Positions 18,481-27,112 of a stretch of DNA of 64,000 nucleotides are shown here, piece after piece. Within the stretch, counting starts at the first letter, position 1. Each line of letters starts with the position of its first letter. This DNA is from Tenderia sp965602225 (GTDB taxonomy: Bacteria; Pseudomonadota; Gammaproteobacteria; Tenderiales; Tenderiaceae). A model generated the notes under the pieces. It saw only the letters and a program-made list of their open reading frames with translations, made no database searches and had not been told where the DNA came from. The stretch spans positions 1 to 64,000 of the forward strand of contig CBFCYE010000012.1 in the NCBI GenBank assembly GCA_965602225.1. Reading direction: 5' to 3'. A program made the translations under genes and the position numbers.

Positions 18481-18740
18481 TTCTTTTTGTTCGAGCTTAC
18501 CGTACCCTGCTTAGCCCCTTTCTAGGTAATAATTGTCGTTTTTACCCTAGCTGTTCCTGTTATGCCGAGACGGCACTTAGTCGTCATGGAGCATTTGTTG
18601 GCAGTTGGTTGACGATTAAACGCATCATGCGTTGCCACCCTTGGCACCCAGGCGGTGTCGATGAGGTGCCAGAACATTCGCGGCATAAATGCCAAACCCT
18701 TAAGAACAACTCAATAAGCATGAAGAATAATCATGGATAA
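18465..18740 (+). CDS. yidD: Membrane protein insertion efficiency factor YidD
   Basis: This small (91 residues) inner-membrane-associated protein assists YidC-dependent insertion. The family pattern is complete: YRTLLSPFLGNNCRFYPSCS, then YAETALSRHG, then GSWLTIKRIMRCHPWHPGG. The ATG at 18465 gives the usual family start; a further upstream in-frame ATG (18447) lies inside rnpA. It overlaps rnpA by 16 bases and yidC by 8, so translation is probably coupled across all three. Confidence 0.94.
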   Translation: MQRILILFVRAYRTLLSPFLGNNCRFYPSCSCYAETALSRHGAFVGSWLTIKRIMRCHPWHPGGVDEVPEHSRHKCQTLKNNSISMKNNHG

Positions 18741-20424
18741 TCAGCGTCTTATACTATTTTTAGCTCTATCATTTATTCTCTTCATAGGCTGGGAAGCCTG
18801 GCAGGAGGACTATGTCTCTAAGCCAGTAGCAATCAATGGCAATACTGCTGAGATGGCGGCCCCGGCCACTCAGGCACTGGCAACAGCCAGCGACGTGCCG
18901 TTAGCGCAGCAGACTCAACTGGATGGATCTGTCAAAGCAGATACGCCGCAAGTACAGGCTACCGGTATCGAGGCTAGTGCTTCCAGTCAACGTATTCATG
19001 TTGTGACAGACACCCTGGATGTCTTCATTGATACCCGCGGTGGTGACATCCGTCAGGTTGATTTGCTGAACTACCCGACCGCCAGCGATATGCCAGACGA
19101 GCCGTTCCGCCTGATGAGGGAGTCGTTACCAAACCTATTCGTGGCCCAGAGTGGTTTGCTGTCTGACAATAATGCCCCAGATCATTACGCCATCTTTACT
19201 GCAGAAAAGACTAACTATGAATTGCAAGTGGGTCAGGACGAACTGCGCATTCCACTGACCTGGCAGGATGACAGCGGCATCAAAGTCACCAAGACCATCA
19301 TCTTTCATCGTGGCCAGCACGTTATCGATATTGAACAAAAGATTGATAACGGTTCAGCCGCCGAATGGCAAGGTCGTCAATATCGCCAACTGCAACGTAG
19401 TCGCCCAGATGGTAGTGGTGAGTCAGCCTTTATCTATACCTACACCGGTGGTGTGATTTACAGCCAAGAAGAGCATTACGAAAAGATTGATTTTGATGAC
19501 ATGGAAGATGCAAATCTAAGCCGTGATATCAAGGGTGGCTGGGCTGCAATAATTCAGCATTATTTTCTCGGTGGCATCATTCCACCAAAGGATGAGACCA
19601 ATCATTTCTACACTAAGGCTGCTGGCGATGATCGTTTTGTACTTGGCCTGGTCTCACCCAGCAAGACGGTTAATGCTGGTCAGATAGAGACATTTACCAC
19701 CAGTTTTTATGTTGGCCCGAAAGACCAGGCTGTGCTGGAAGCGATGGGTGACAACCTGGATCTGACCGTCGACTATGGCATCTTGAGTGTCATTGCCAAA
19801 CCCATGTTCTGGGTGTTGAGCTGGTTCCACTCTTTGTTTGGCAACTGGGGTTGGGCAATCCTGATGGTCACCCTGATCATCAAATTATTCTTCTACCCAC
19901 TGTCGGCCGCCAGTTATCGTTCCATGGCCAACATGCGTAAATTCGCACCGAAGATGGCGCAACTGAAAGAACGTTATGGTGATGACCGTCAAAAGATGAG
20001 TCAGGCGATGATGGAGTTGTATAAGAAAGAAAAGATCAACCCTCTTGGCGGTTGTTTGCCAATGATGGTTCAGATTCCTGTCTTTATCGCACTCTACTGG
20101 GTATTGCTGGAATCAGTTGAAATGCGCCAGGCACCATTTATATTCTGGATTACTGACCTGTCGATCAAAGATCCATACTATATACTGCCATTGGTAATGG
20201 GTGCGAGTATGTTCGTGCAGCAGAAGTTGAACCCTGCGCCACCTGATCCAGTTCAGGCCAAAGTGATGATGGCGTTGCCTGTTATCTTCACCCTGTTCTT
20301 TGCCTTCTTCCCTGCGGGTCTAGTGTTGTACTGGTGTGCTAACAGTATCTTGTCAGTGGCACAACAGTGGTACATCACTGCCAAGATCGATAAGGCAGCG
20401 GCATTAGAAACGCCAAATAAATAA
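18733..20424 (+). CDS. yidC: Membrane protein insertase YidC
   Basis: YidC inserts and folds inner-membrane proteins alone or with SecYEG; the Fo c subunit encoded later in this window is a classic client. The 563 residues comprise an N-terminal membrane anchor (about 5-20), a Gram-negative-type periplasmic domain to about residue 350, and the conserved five-helix core with GNWGWAILMVTLIIKLFFYPL, LGGCLPMMVQIPVFIALYW and FPAGLVLYWCANSILSVAQQW. The terminator downstream ends the transcription unit. Confidence 0.97.
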   Translation: MDNQRLILFLALSFILFIGWEAWQEDYVSKPVAINGNTAEMAAPATQALATASDVPLAQQTQLDGSVKADTPQVQATGIEASASSQRIHVVTDTLDVFIDTRGGDIRQVDLLNYPTASDMPDEPFRLMRESLPNLFVAQSGLLSDNNAPDHYAIFTAEKTNYELQVGQDELRIPLTWQDDSGIKVTKTIIFHRGQHVIDIEQKIDNGSAAEWQGRQYRQLQRSRPDGSGESAFIYTYTGGVIYSQEEHYEKIDFDDMEDANLSRDIKGGWAAIIQHYFLGGIIPPKDETNHFYTKAAGDDRFVLGLVSPSKTVNAGQIETFTTSFYVGPKDQAVLEAMGDNLDLTVDYGILSVIAKPMFWVLSWFHSLFGNWGWAILMVTLIIKLFFYPLSAASYRSMANMRKFAPKMAQLKERYGDDRQKMSQAMMELYKKEKINPLGGCLPMMVQIPVFIALYWVLLESVEMRQAPFIFWITDLSIKDPYYILPLVMGASMFVQQKLNPAPPDPVQAKVMMALPVIFTLFFAFFPAGLVLYWCANSILSVAQQWYITAKIDKAAALETPNK

Positions 20425-20429
20425 AACAA

Positions 20430-20451
20430 GGGCACCTTCGGGTGCCCTTTT
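20430..20451 (+). terminator. Rho-independent terminator after yidC
   Basis: GGGCACC-TTCG-GGTGCCC is a perfect 7-bp GC-rich stem with a stable TTCG tetraloop, followed by TTTT. It lies 6 bases after the yidC stop and just upstream of the mnmE start at 20463. Confidence 0.9.
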
Positions 20452-20462
20452 CATTTCAGACT

Positions 20463-21815
20463 ATGAACATAAAAAACGACACCATCGCAGCCATTGCAAC
20501 ACCACCCGGTCGAGGCGGTGTTGGCATCGTACGAGTATCAGGCCCCAAGGTAAAACAGATTGCCGAGGCGGTACTGGCTGAATGCCCTGCCCCGCGCGAT
20601 GCCCGCTATCTCCCGTTTAAAGATTCAAACGATAGCGTGCTGGATCAAGGTATTGCCTTGTTCTTTAAGGCGCCTAATTCATTTACCGGTGAAGATGTAC
20701 TCGAGCTGCAAGGCCATGGTGGGCCGGTGGTGTTGGATATGTTGTTATCCCGTGTCGTTGAATTGGGAGCGCGGCTGGCGCAACCGGGTGAGTTTTCAGA
20801 GCGCGCATTCTTAAACGACAAACTTGATCTGGCCCAGGCCGAAGCGATTGCCGACCTGATTGATAGTTCATCGGTTGAAGCGGCCCGCTCCGCGCTGCGT
20901 TCACTGCAAGGTGAATTTTCGCAACGGATTCATAGTTTGGTGGATGCGATGATTAAACTACGTATCTATGTTGAGGCTGCCATAGACTTTCCCGAAGAAG
21001 AAATAAACTTCCTTGCCGACAGCGCGATCACCGATCAACTCAAAACTATCATTGATGAATTGAACAATATCCTCGCCCAGGCCGAGCAAGGCTGTTTGCT
21101 GCGCGAAGGTATGAATGTGGTTATTGCCGGTCAACCTAACGCTGGCAAGTCGAGCCTGTTGAATAAACTGGCGCAACGGGAGTTGGCGATTGTCACTGAG
21201 ATTGCCGGTACCACCCGCGATACCCTGCGACACGAAATCAGTATTGATGGCCTACCGGTACACATCATCGACACCGCCGGTCTGCGTGAAAGTACAGATA
21301 CTGTGGAACAGATTGGTATTCAACGTGCCTGGTCAGAAATAGAACAAGCCGATAGAATTTTATTGTTGATTAATGATGCCGATGGCATCACCGCGGCTGA
21401 CCAAACCATCATCGACAAACTGCCGCAAAACATTGCTGTCAGCGTGGTGCGTAATAAGATTGATGTCAGTAATCAACAAGCCAGTGTCAAAGATGGTTCA
21501 CTGGGTAAAGAGATTGCCCTCTCCGCCAAAACTGGCGAAGGTCTTGAATTGTTAACCCAGCATTTGAAACAGTGTGTCGGTTATCAAAATGCAGGGGAAG
21601 GTAGTTTCATGGCGCGCCGCCGTCATGTTGATGCACTGCAACGAGGTTTGGAGTTTGTGCTGCATGGCCAGCAAGAACTTGAACTACATCAAGCCGGTGA
21701 ACTATTGGCCGAAGACCTGCGTCTGGGGCAGGAAGCCCTGAATGAAATCACCGGTGAATTTGGTTCCGATGATTTGTTGGGCAGAATCTTTAGTTCATTT
21801 TGTATAGGCAAGTAA
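20463..21815 (+). CDS. mnmE: tRNA modification GTPase MnmE
   Basis: MnmE and MnmG form the complex that puts the (carboxymethyl)aminomethyl group on wobble uridine 34 of tRNAs. The ATG at 20463 (450 residues) matches the family start MNIKNDTIAAIATPPGRGGVGIVRVSG; the upstream in-frame codons lie in the terminator. The GTPase domain shows GQPNAGKSSLLN (G1), DTAGLRES (G3) and NKID (G4). The C-terminal FCIGK carries the essential cysteine. Partner gene mnmG lies 32 kb to the right. Confidence 0.97.
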   Translation: MNIKNDTIAAIATPPGRGGVGIVRVSGPKVKQIAEAVLAECPAPRDARYLPFKDSNDSVLDQGIALFFKAPNSFTGEDVLELQGHGGPVVLDMLLSRVVELGARLAQPGEFSERAFLNDKLDLAQAEAIADLIDSSSVEAARSALRSLQGEFSQRIHSLVDAMIKLRIYVEAAIDFPEEEINFLADSAITDQLKTIIDELNNILAQAEQGCLLREGMNVVIAGQPNAGKSSLLNKLAQRELAIVTEIAGTTRDTLRHEISIDGLPVHIIDTAGLRESTDTVEQIGIQRAWSEIEQADRILLLINDADGITAADQTIIDKLPQNIAVSVVRNKIDVSNQQASVKDGSLGKEIALSAKTGEGLELLTQHLKQCVGYQNAGEGSFMARRRHVDALQRGLEFVLHGQQELELHQAGELLAEDLRLGQEALNEITGEFGSDDLLGRIFSSFCIGK

Positions 21816-21974
21816 TTAGCTCTTAACAACAAAATTTAAAGCCGATAGTTCTCCCCGAACTTTTTAGCCTGCTTTAATCAGCTGCAACTCTCTAACATCT
21901 TCATTTTCCCATCGCGTTAAAACGCAGTTTATTTATGGCTTATAACAGTCATAAAAAATACATCAGTCTATTCG

Positions 21975-22002
21975 TTGACAACAGTTTGAACTGGACTAAT
22001 GT
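21975..22002 (+). promoter_or_regulatory. Putative promoter of the metallophosphoesterase-cytochrome cluster
   Basis: A perfect TTGACA (21975-21980) is followed after 16 bases by TAATGT, a weak -10. It lies about 85 bases upstream of the start of the metallophosphoesterase gene, whose ribosome-binding site AAAGGAGGA is strong. Confidence 0.35.
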
Positions 22003-22086
22003 TTTTAAACCGGTTCTAAATTTTATAGCGAGGCCGTAACAAAAAAGCAGGGAAACCATTCACATAATTTAAAGGAGGAATCTTTT

Positions 22087-23103
22087 ATGAAAAATATTTC
22101 TAGACGAGAATTCCTGGGGATGACATTAAAAACCAGTGCAGCAACTATGTTCGCCGGTGTATTTGCACCAACCGCGACCAGCGTGATGGGCTTGGGTGGC
22201 GTCGCCCAAGCAGCAACAAAAAAGATAAAACCTTTTACTTTCGCGGTTCTCAGTGATGCACATCTATACGATATTCCCAATCATAAATTCGATGCGATTC
22301 TGGAAAAAGGTGTTGCAGACATAAACAGTCTTAAGCCGCGACCCGATTTTGTCTTGTATGGTGGAGACCTTGGTCAGTCAGGTAAAGAAGCAGAACTGGT
22401 AAAAGGCAAAAAGATTCTCGACAAGTTAAAGGTGCCCTATAAGATAATCCTCGGTGAGCACGACTATTACCTCGATATGGGTAAAGCCTGGCGGAAACTG
22501 TTTGGTGATGAACACTGGTCCTTTGATCATAATGGTTCTCACATCATTGGCATGAACTCCATCCTGGTTGACGATTTCTGGACCATGGCAAGCTTGACTC
22601 CGAAAGAGCGCATGGGACGAATGGAAGAGCTGGAATGTCATCGTTGCGGCCTATGGGGTGTGCATGAAAAACAACTGGACTGGTTAGAAAAAGACGTTAA
22701 AAAACTTAGACCAGATACTCCCATCATCATCATGACTCACTCACCATTGTGGGACTATTATCCACGTTGGAATTTTCAAACACTGGACGCACCAGAGATC
22801 CGTATGATCTTGCGCAAGTTTGAAAAAGTGATGGCAATACATGGTCACGTTCACCAGGTGGTATACAACTCAATCGGCAATATTAACTCAGCCGGTTTGC
22901 TGTCAACATCTTGGCCGTGGCCCTATCCGCCAACCGAACTACCCTATCCCAATATCAAGATGAATCGCGCTGACCCTGGTGATTTCGAAGATGGTCTCGG
23001 AAGTCATAAGATAGATGTGCAATCAAACTTCGACGGTGCAATCAACTACCGGGCATTCTCTGATTTGTTACCAGAAAATGTTAAGCGCGGTGTCAAACTA
23101 TAA
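22087..23103 (+). CDS. Tat-exported metallophosphoesterase
   Basis: This is a 338-residue calcineurin-like phosphoesterase with a twin-arginine signal (SRREFLG, residues 5-11) and an Ala-rich cleavage region near AQA (42), so it is exported folded, probably with bound metal. Metal ligands are in order: DAH (Asp57, His59), GGD (Asp94), GEHD (123-126), THSP (His218) and GHVH (253-256). The usual GNHD/E motif reads GEHD, so the Asn that bridges the second metal is Glu here. A CxxC pair (Cys184, Cys187) lies in an insertion. The substrate is unknown. It is followed after 16 bases by a cytochrome c gene, which suggests a redox-linked periplasmic role. Confidence 0.85.
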   Translation: MKNISRREFLGMTLKTSAATMFAGVFAPTATSVMGLGGVAQAATKKIKPFTFAVLSDAHLYDIPNHKFDAILEKGVADINSLKPRPDFVLYGGDLGQSGKEAELVKGKKILDKLKVPYKIILGEHDYYLDMGKAWRKLFGDEHWSFDHNGSHIIGMNSILVDDFWTMASLTPKERMGRMEELECHRCGLWGVHEKQLDWLEKDVKKLRPDTPIIIMTHSPLWDYYPRWNFQTLDAPEIRMILRKFEKVMAIHGHVHQVVYNSIGNINSAGLLSTSWPWPYPPTELPYPNIKMNRADPGDFEDGLGSHKIDVQSNFDGAINYRAFSDLLPENVKRGVKL

Positions 23104-23119
23104 ACCTGGGAGCAGATCA

Positions 23120-23617
23120 ATGAATATCAATCATAAATTTCAAACCTTGAAGCTCACAGCTCTAAGTGTCGTTGCCATAAGCACACTACTCGTTGTTGGT
23201 GATGTGTATGCAAAAAAACCGTTTACTGCCGCAGAAAAAGAAGATCAGATGAATTTGTTGATGGCGGCAGTAAAGAGAGGTGATGACCTATGGCATAACC
23301 CTGGGCTTGGCAGTAACGGCCTGGCTTGCGGTAATTGTCATCCTGATGGATCAGCAACCAACCCGCATACCTGGCCCAAATATCAAACAAATTTGGGAAA
23401 AGTAGGAACACTGCGTGAAATGATTAACTGGTGCATAGCCGTGCCCTTGGTTGGCAAACCATTGGCGACAGATAGTGAAGACATGATTGCCATGGAAGCC
23501 TACACCATGTACACCCATCGTGGTGTTGCCATTTCGCCAGCCAAAGATGAGCAACACGGCGCAGTGCCAGTGAAAAGTGGTGCGGGGTATCCTAATGCCG
23601 ACAGTGGCAATCGTTAA
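23120..23617 (+). CDS. Periplasmic monoheme cytochrome c, SoxA/TsdA-like motif
   Basis: I place the start at the ATG at 23120, which follows a GGAG site; the longer upstream frame overlaps the previous gene. The 165-residue product has a signal peptide ending VYA (31) and one heme site CGNCH (70-74). Downstream, TLREMINWCIAVPLVGKPL and DSEDMIAMEAY resemble the segment of SoxA and thiosulfate dehydrogenase TsdA that carries the cysteine heme ligand; Cys105 is the equivalent candidate. That resemblance is from memory of the family pattern, not an alignment. It may accept electrons in sulfur-compound oxidation. It lies between the metallophosphoesterase and the Lcl-domain gene. Confidence 0.8.
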   Translation: MNINHKFQTLKLTALSVVAISTLLVVGDVYAKKPFTAAEKEDQMNLLMAAVKRGDDLWHNPGLGSNGLACGNCHPDGSATNPHTWPKYQTNLGKVGTLREMINWCIAVPLVGKPLATDSEDMIAMEAYTMYTHRGVAISPAKDEQHGAVPVKSGAGYPNADSGNR

Positions 23618-23675
23618 CAGGGTTGCCGTTTTACTGATAGACAAAAACTAATCGGCTAATAAAAAGGAGCCTACG

Positions 23676-24227
23676 ATGTTAAAAAAAATCTTGGCAATGA
23701 TCAGTGTAGTGTTGATTACGATGACAAGCAGCTGGGCGGCAACTTGTCGCACCGAATTATTGACACAGTCTACCCCAACGAGTCAGTTTGTAACTGTTGG
23801 TGAGATAGTGACAGATGAGGCCACTACTCTTTCCTGGATGCGTTGTGCTGTTGGACAAAACTGGGATGGAAAAAATTGTAACGGCGAAGCGATAACATTG
23901 GATTGGCAAGCGGCGATGGCTCTGGTGAATGAAATAAATGATCAAGGTGTTGCTGGTTACCATGACTGGCGTATGCCTATGGTTCCTGAGTTGGCTTCCA
24001 TCGTTGAACGCCAATGTTTTAATCCAAGAATGAACACCACTGTATTTCCAGGTGCTCCATCAAAAGTTTTTTGGAGCAGCATGGAAAAGATGGGAACAGA
24101 GAATTATGCATACACGCTGAACTTTGGCGCTGGTGAAGCATTAGCCACAACAAAGGATCATCAAGGTGCCGTTAGATTGGTTCGTGGTGGCCCTTGGTGG
24201 CAACCACCAATGATGTCGCAGCAATAA
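23676..24227 (+). CDS. Secreted Lcl-domain (DUF1566) protein
   Basis: This 183-residue exported protein has a signal peptide ending SSWA (about 21). The Lcl/DUF1566 pattern is visible as TLSWMRCAVGQNWDGKNCNGE, LDWQAAMALVNEIN, YHDWRMPMVPELASIVE and VFWSSM. Four to five cysteines suggest disulfides. This C-type-lectin-like fold is often found on surface or exported proteins. A strong AAGGAG precedes the start, and a terminator follows. It is the last gene of a three-gene unit with the metallophosphoesterase and cytochrome; its function there is unknown. Confidence 0.8.
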   Translation: MLKKILAMISVVLITMTSSWAATCRTELLTQSTPTSQFVTVGEIVTDEATTLSWMRCAVGQNWDGKNCNGEAITLDWQAAMALVNEINDQGVAGYHDWRMPMVPELASIVERQCFNPRMNTTVFPGAPSKVFWSSMEKMGTENYAYTLNFGAGEALATTKDHQGAVRLVRGGPWWQPPMMSQQ

Positions 24228-24250
24228 ACGTAATAGCTTTAAACATCACA

Positions 24251-24286
24251 AAAAAGCCACCTTGGTTATCCGAGGTGGCTTTTTTA
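24251..24286. terminator. Bidirectional terminator
   Basis: AGCCACCTTGG-TTAT-CCGAGGTGGCT forms an 11-bp stem (one G-T pair) flanked by an A run on the left and T run on the right. It would end the plus-strand Lcl gene and the minus-strand operon that ends at 24312. Confidence 0.85.
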
Positions 24287-24311
24287 TATTTTAATTTTAG
24301 GCGATGAGAAT

Positions 24312-24623
24312 TTAGGCCTCGCTATCTTCCTCAAGATCATCATCATCCATATATTTTCTGGCCTCAATATATTCAATTTCATTTAGATATTTGCGCTGCA
24401 TCTCTTCCAGCGTTTGTGGATCAGTGATGATCTTGCCAACGGCATGAATCCAGCTATCCAACTCTGGATCCTTGAAGCGATATTCGTGAAACGTAAACTC
24501 CATCCATCCAGCCCCATCTTTGGCGGCGAACTCTTCTGGATGGATGGCGATCGGAAAGACATCCCGAACATGGCTTTCCATTTCATTGCTTGCAGCTGGC
24601 AGGCGACTTCTACTGTTTGGCAT
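24312..24623 (-). CDS. Small acidic hypothetical protein
   Basis: I do not recognise this 103-residue protein. It has no signal peptide or membrane segment. The middle contains aromatic and charged residues (GWMEFTFHEYRFKDPELDSWIHAVGKII), and the tail is very acidic (DDDDLEEDSEA). An AGAGG site lies before the ATG. It lies 27 bases after the GGCT-fold gene on the same strand and before a shared terminator, so it is probably the last gene of the moxR operon. Confidence 0.6.
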   Translation of the reverse strand: MPNSRSRLPAASNEMESHVRDVFPIAIHPEEFAAKDGAGWMEFTFHEYRFKDPELDSWIHAVGKIITDPQTLEEMQRKYLNEIEYIEARKYMDDDDLEEDSEA

Positions 24624-24650
24624 AAAGACCTCTATTTCCTTTTACGTTAT

Positions 24651-25139
24651 CTATTTCAAACCCAGTATCGAAAGATGATCGTCGTGACGCTTGGCATCAG
24701 GATCATTGATCGAAACCTGTGACTCAATTATCGAACAATAATCCGCATCAAGACCATGTTGTTGTGCCCCATGTAATACATATAGTTTGTACCAGTGATA
24801 TGGCAATAGCGAATGATTAATATTTTGATCATTTGCCATATAGGCATACGGTTTTAGTGAGCCTGTATTAGTGTTGACCACAAGCTCACATGATTCATAA
24901 CCAGCTTCAAGCCGGTCTAAGATAGGTTTTTCGGTGGCGATGATTTCATAGACCACACCATGCACCTCACCTGAGCCGCGGATGATATTGCATTTGGCTG
25001 AGTCATCCGCACCATGTTTATGAAAGGCGAGTTGATAACCGGGCAACACGGCCATATCGATGAAACGTGCTGAGGGTACCCGCTGCTGAAAACGTTTGAA
25101 ATGCAGATTGGAGCCGTAGGCAAAATATTGTAATGTCAT
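24651..25139 (-). CDS. Gamma-glutamylcyclotransferase-like (AIG2/GGCT) protein
   Basis: The 162 residues adopt the GGCT-like fold: substrate-loop signature YGSNL (8-12), then VHGVVYEI, then LDRLEAGYE with the candidate catalytic Glu78. Members release 5-oxoproline from gamma-glutamyl compounds or act on related amines. The start ATG shares one base with the tgpA stop (TGATG), so it is coupled to the transglutaminase gene. The pairing of an enzyme on gamma-glutamyl bonds with a transglutaminase-like protein is suggestive but unproven. Confidence 0.8.
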   Translation of the reverse strand: MTLQYFAYGSNLHFKRFQQRVPSARFIDMAVLPGYQLAFHKHGADDSAKCNIIRGSGEVHGVVYEIIATEKPILDRLEAGYESCELVVNTNTGSLKPYAYMANDQNINHSLLPYHWYKLYVLHGAQQHGLDADYCSIIESQVSINDPDAKRHDDHLSILGLK

Positions 25140-27112
25140 CAGGGTTTAAACTCGGTTACCTGTTTTTTGAAGCGCAGCAATTGTTTTTGATTGCCTGAAC
25201 TAGCATAGCGCAAATGGCTATACAGCTGTGTGATCTGGTCTACTTTCTCGCTTAGATCAGGTCGGCTAGTTTTGATCCGCTGAGCATATGAGCCGGCAGT
25301 TTCATTTTCTGCCCTTGGCAGACCGCGCCTGGCAAGTTTGCGACAAAAACGTTGATAGTGCTTCAACACCGGATCGACCTGTCTATGTCTTGGAATGAGG
25401 ACAAAGGCAGTGATGATGAGAAACAGGCCACCGACAAAAACAAGAAACACCCAGGCCAGCTTGCGCCAATCCTTGATATCCAGACCAAGGTTTTGCAGAA
25501 AATCACGTTGTTGTTCCGGGCCATAACCCAGCACCAATTGATTCCAACGATTATTGATGGCATCGAGATTGAGGCTGAGTTGTTGCCAGGCCTTTAAAAG
25601 CATATCGCTTTGCGGCAGATTAAATTGCACCGCCCCGGCTGAGATCTGGCTAATGTTGATGCTGCGCTCAATTCGCTCCGGTGCCACGGCTGCGGTCGGG
25701 TCGATCCGCACCCAGCCCTGCCCCGGCAGCCACACCTCGGCCCATGCATGGGCATCGCGTTGGCGGACAATATAATAATCATCCACCGGGTTTAGCTCGG
25801 CACCCTGATAACCAGTCACTACCCGTGCCGGGATGCCAGCTGAACGCATCAGCATGGTGAAGCTAGAGGCGAAGTGCTCACAAAAACCGGTGCGGGTCTC
25901 AAACAGGAATTGGTCGCTGGGTTCAGCGCTATCCAGCAGGGGTGGCTTGAGGGAATAGACAAACGGTTGCTGCCGGAACATGGCCAGGGCCTTTTGCACC
26001 ACCTCGGCATCTGAACGGCTTTTTATCTGTAACGAGCGCCCCAGTGCGATTGTGCGTGGATTGCGATTTTTTGGCAGAAACAGCGCTAATCTGCGCTCAA
26101 ATGCGGTTAACTTGCCGGTATTGTAGTCAAGGTAGGAGACCATGTGATATTTGAGGCGCTTACGTATCTTTTTCGGCGCAACTAACTGAAGATCAGAATT
26201 GATTTGCCCGTGTTCACTGCCAGTTGCCGGAAGATCGAGCGCAAATAGCCATTTCTGGTTGTGTGGCTCCAGCGTCACTGTATAACTAACCGCAGATTCA
26301 TTTCCGGTAGAGATGGGTGACTGCCAGCCGATTGGGCGCGTTTCCGGACCGGTTTCCCAGTTGCGGCCATCGGTCATCCATAACACCGGCCCACGCCAAT
26401 AGCGTTTATCTGTGCTTGGCACCTGACCATCAAATTTGACCCGAAAGGCCACCGCATCAGATTGGCTTAGACTGCTGATTGCACCCGGGCTCATGCTGTC
26501 GCTCAGCCCGGTCATACCGGCATAGGCATCCTTGGGCAGACCCCAGATTGGCCCCTCGATGCGGGGGAAGAGAACAAACAGCGCCAGCATCAGCGGCAGT
26601 CCAAGCAACATCAGTCCGCCAGCGCTACGCAGGCTGTGCTTGACCGGCCGCAGTTCCTTGCTGCTCAGATGCATGTGCAGACTCAACAGCAGCCAGGCGC
26701 AGGTCATCACATAGGCCGCCATGGGGATGGTCTGGCTAAAGATGAAGTGGGTAATCAGCAGGAAATAGGCCAGAAACATCAACACCATCACATCACGGCG
26801 TTGGCGCAACTCCACCAGTTTCAGCCCCATCATCATCACCAGCAGGGCGGTGCCAGAATCACGTCCGACCAAGGTGCCGTAGTTGATAAAGATGGCGACA
26901 ACTAAAGCCAGGGTCAGCAGCAGTTTTAGCTTGTTATTGGGCAGCGGCCAATTGCGTTGGGCTGCCAGCCAGCGCCACAGACCGATGGCCAGCGCCAGCG
27001 CACTGGCCCAGATGGGCAGATTGAGACTGTGCGGCAAAATGGTCAGCCCCAGCCCGACCAATAGCCAGGTCATGGCGGCTTGATCCAGCACAGTGATTTG
27101 TGCCCGGCTCAC
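25139..27112 (-). CDS. tgpA: TgpA-like membrane transglutaminase (DUF3488)
   Basis: This 657-residue inner-membrane protein has five to six N-terminal membrane helices (DUF3488), a periplasmic transglutaminase-like domain and a late membrane helix (about 545-570, LAWVFLVFVGGLFLIITAFVLI). The catalytic triad is visible: Cys411 in RTGFCEHFASSF, His455 in RDAHAWAEVW, Asp471 in RIDPTAA. I chose the GTG start at 27112 because it overlaps the DUF58 stop by 4 bases (GTGA) and follows GGAGAG; an upstream ATG at 27148 is possible. In Pseudomonas, TgpA is essential. It follows moxR and DUF58, the usual trio. Confidence 0.88.
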   Translation of the reverse strand: MSRAQITVLDQAAMTWLLVGLGLTILPHSLNLPIWASALALAIGLWRWLAAQRNWPLPNNKLKLLLTLALVVAIFINYGTLVGRDSGTALLVMMMGLKLVELRQRRDVMVLMFLAYFLLITHFIFSQTIPMAAYVMTCAWLLLSLHMHLSSKELRPVKHSLRSAGGLMLLGLPLMLALFVLFPRIEGPIWGLPKDAYAGMTGLSDSMSPGAISSLSQSDAVAFRVKFDGQVPSTDKRYWRGPVLWMTDGRNWETGPETRPIGWQSPISTGNESAVSYTVTLEPHNQKWLFALDLPATGSEHGQINSDLQLVAPKKIRKRLKYHMVSYLDYNTGKLTAFERRLALFLPKNRNPRTIALGRSLQIKSRSDAEVVQKALAMFRQQPFVYSLKPPLLDSAEPSDQFLFETRTGFCEHFASSFTMLMRSAGIPARVVTGYQGAELNPVDDYYIVRQRDAHAWAEVWLPGQGWVRIDPTAAVAPERIERSINISQISAGAVQFNLPQSDMLLKAWQQLSLNLDAINNRWNQLVLGYGPEQQRDFLQNLGLDIKDWRKLAWVFLVFVGGLFLIITAFVLIPRHRQVDPVLKHYQRFCRKLARRGLPRAENETAGSYAQRIKTSRPDLSEKVDQITQLYSHLRYASSGNQKQLLRFKKQVTEFKP

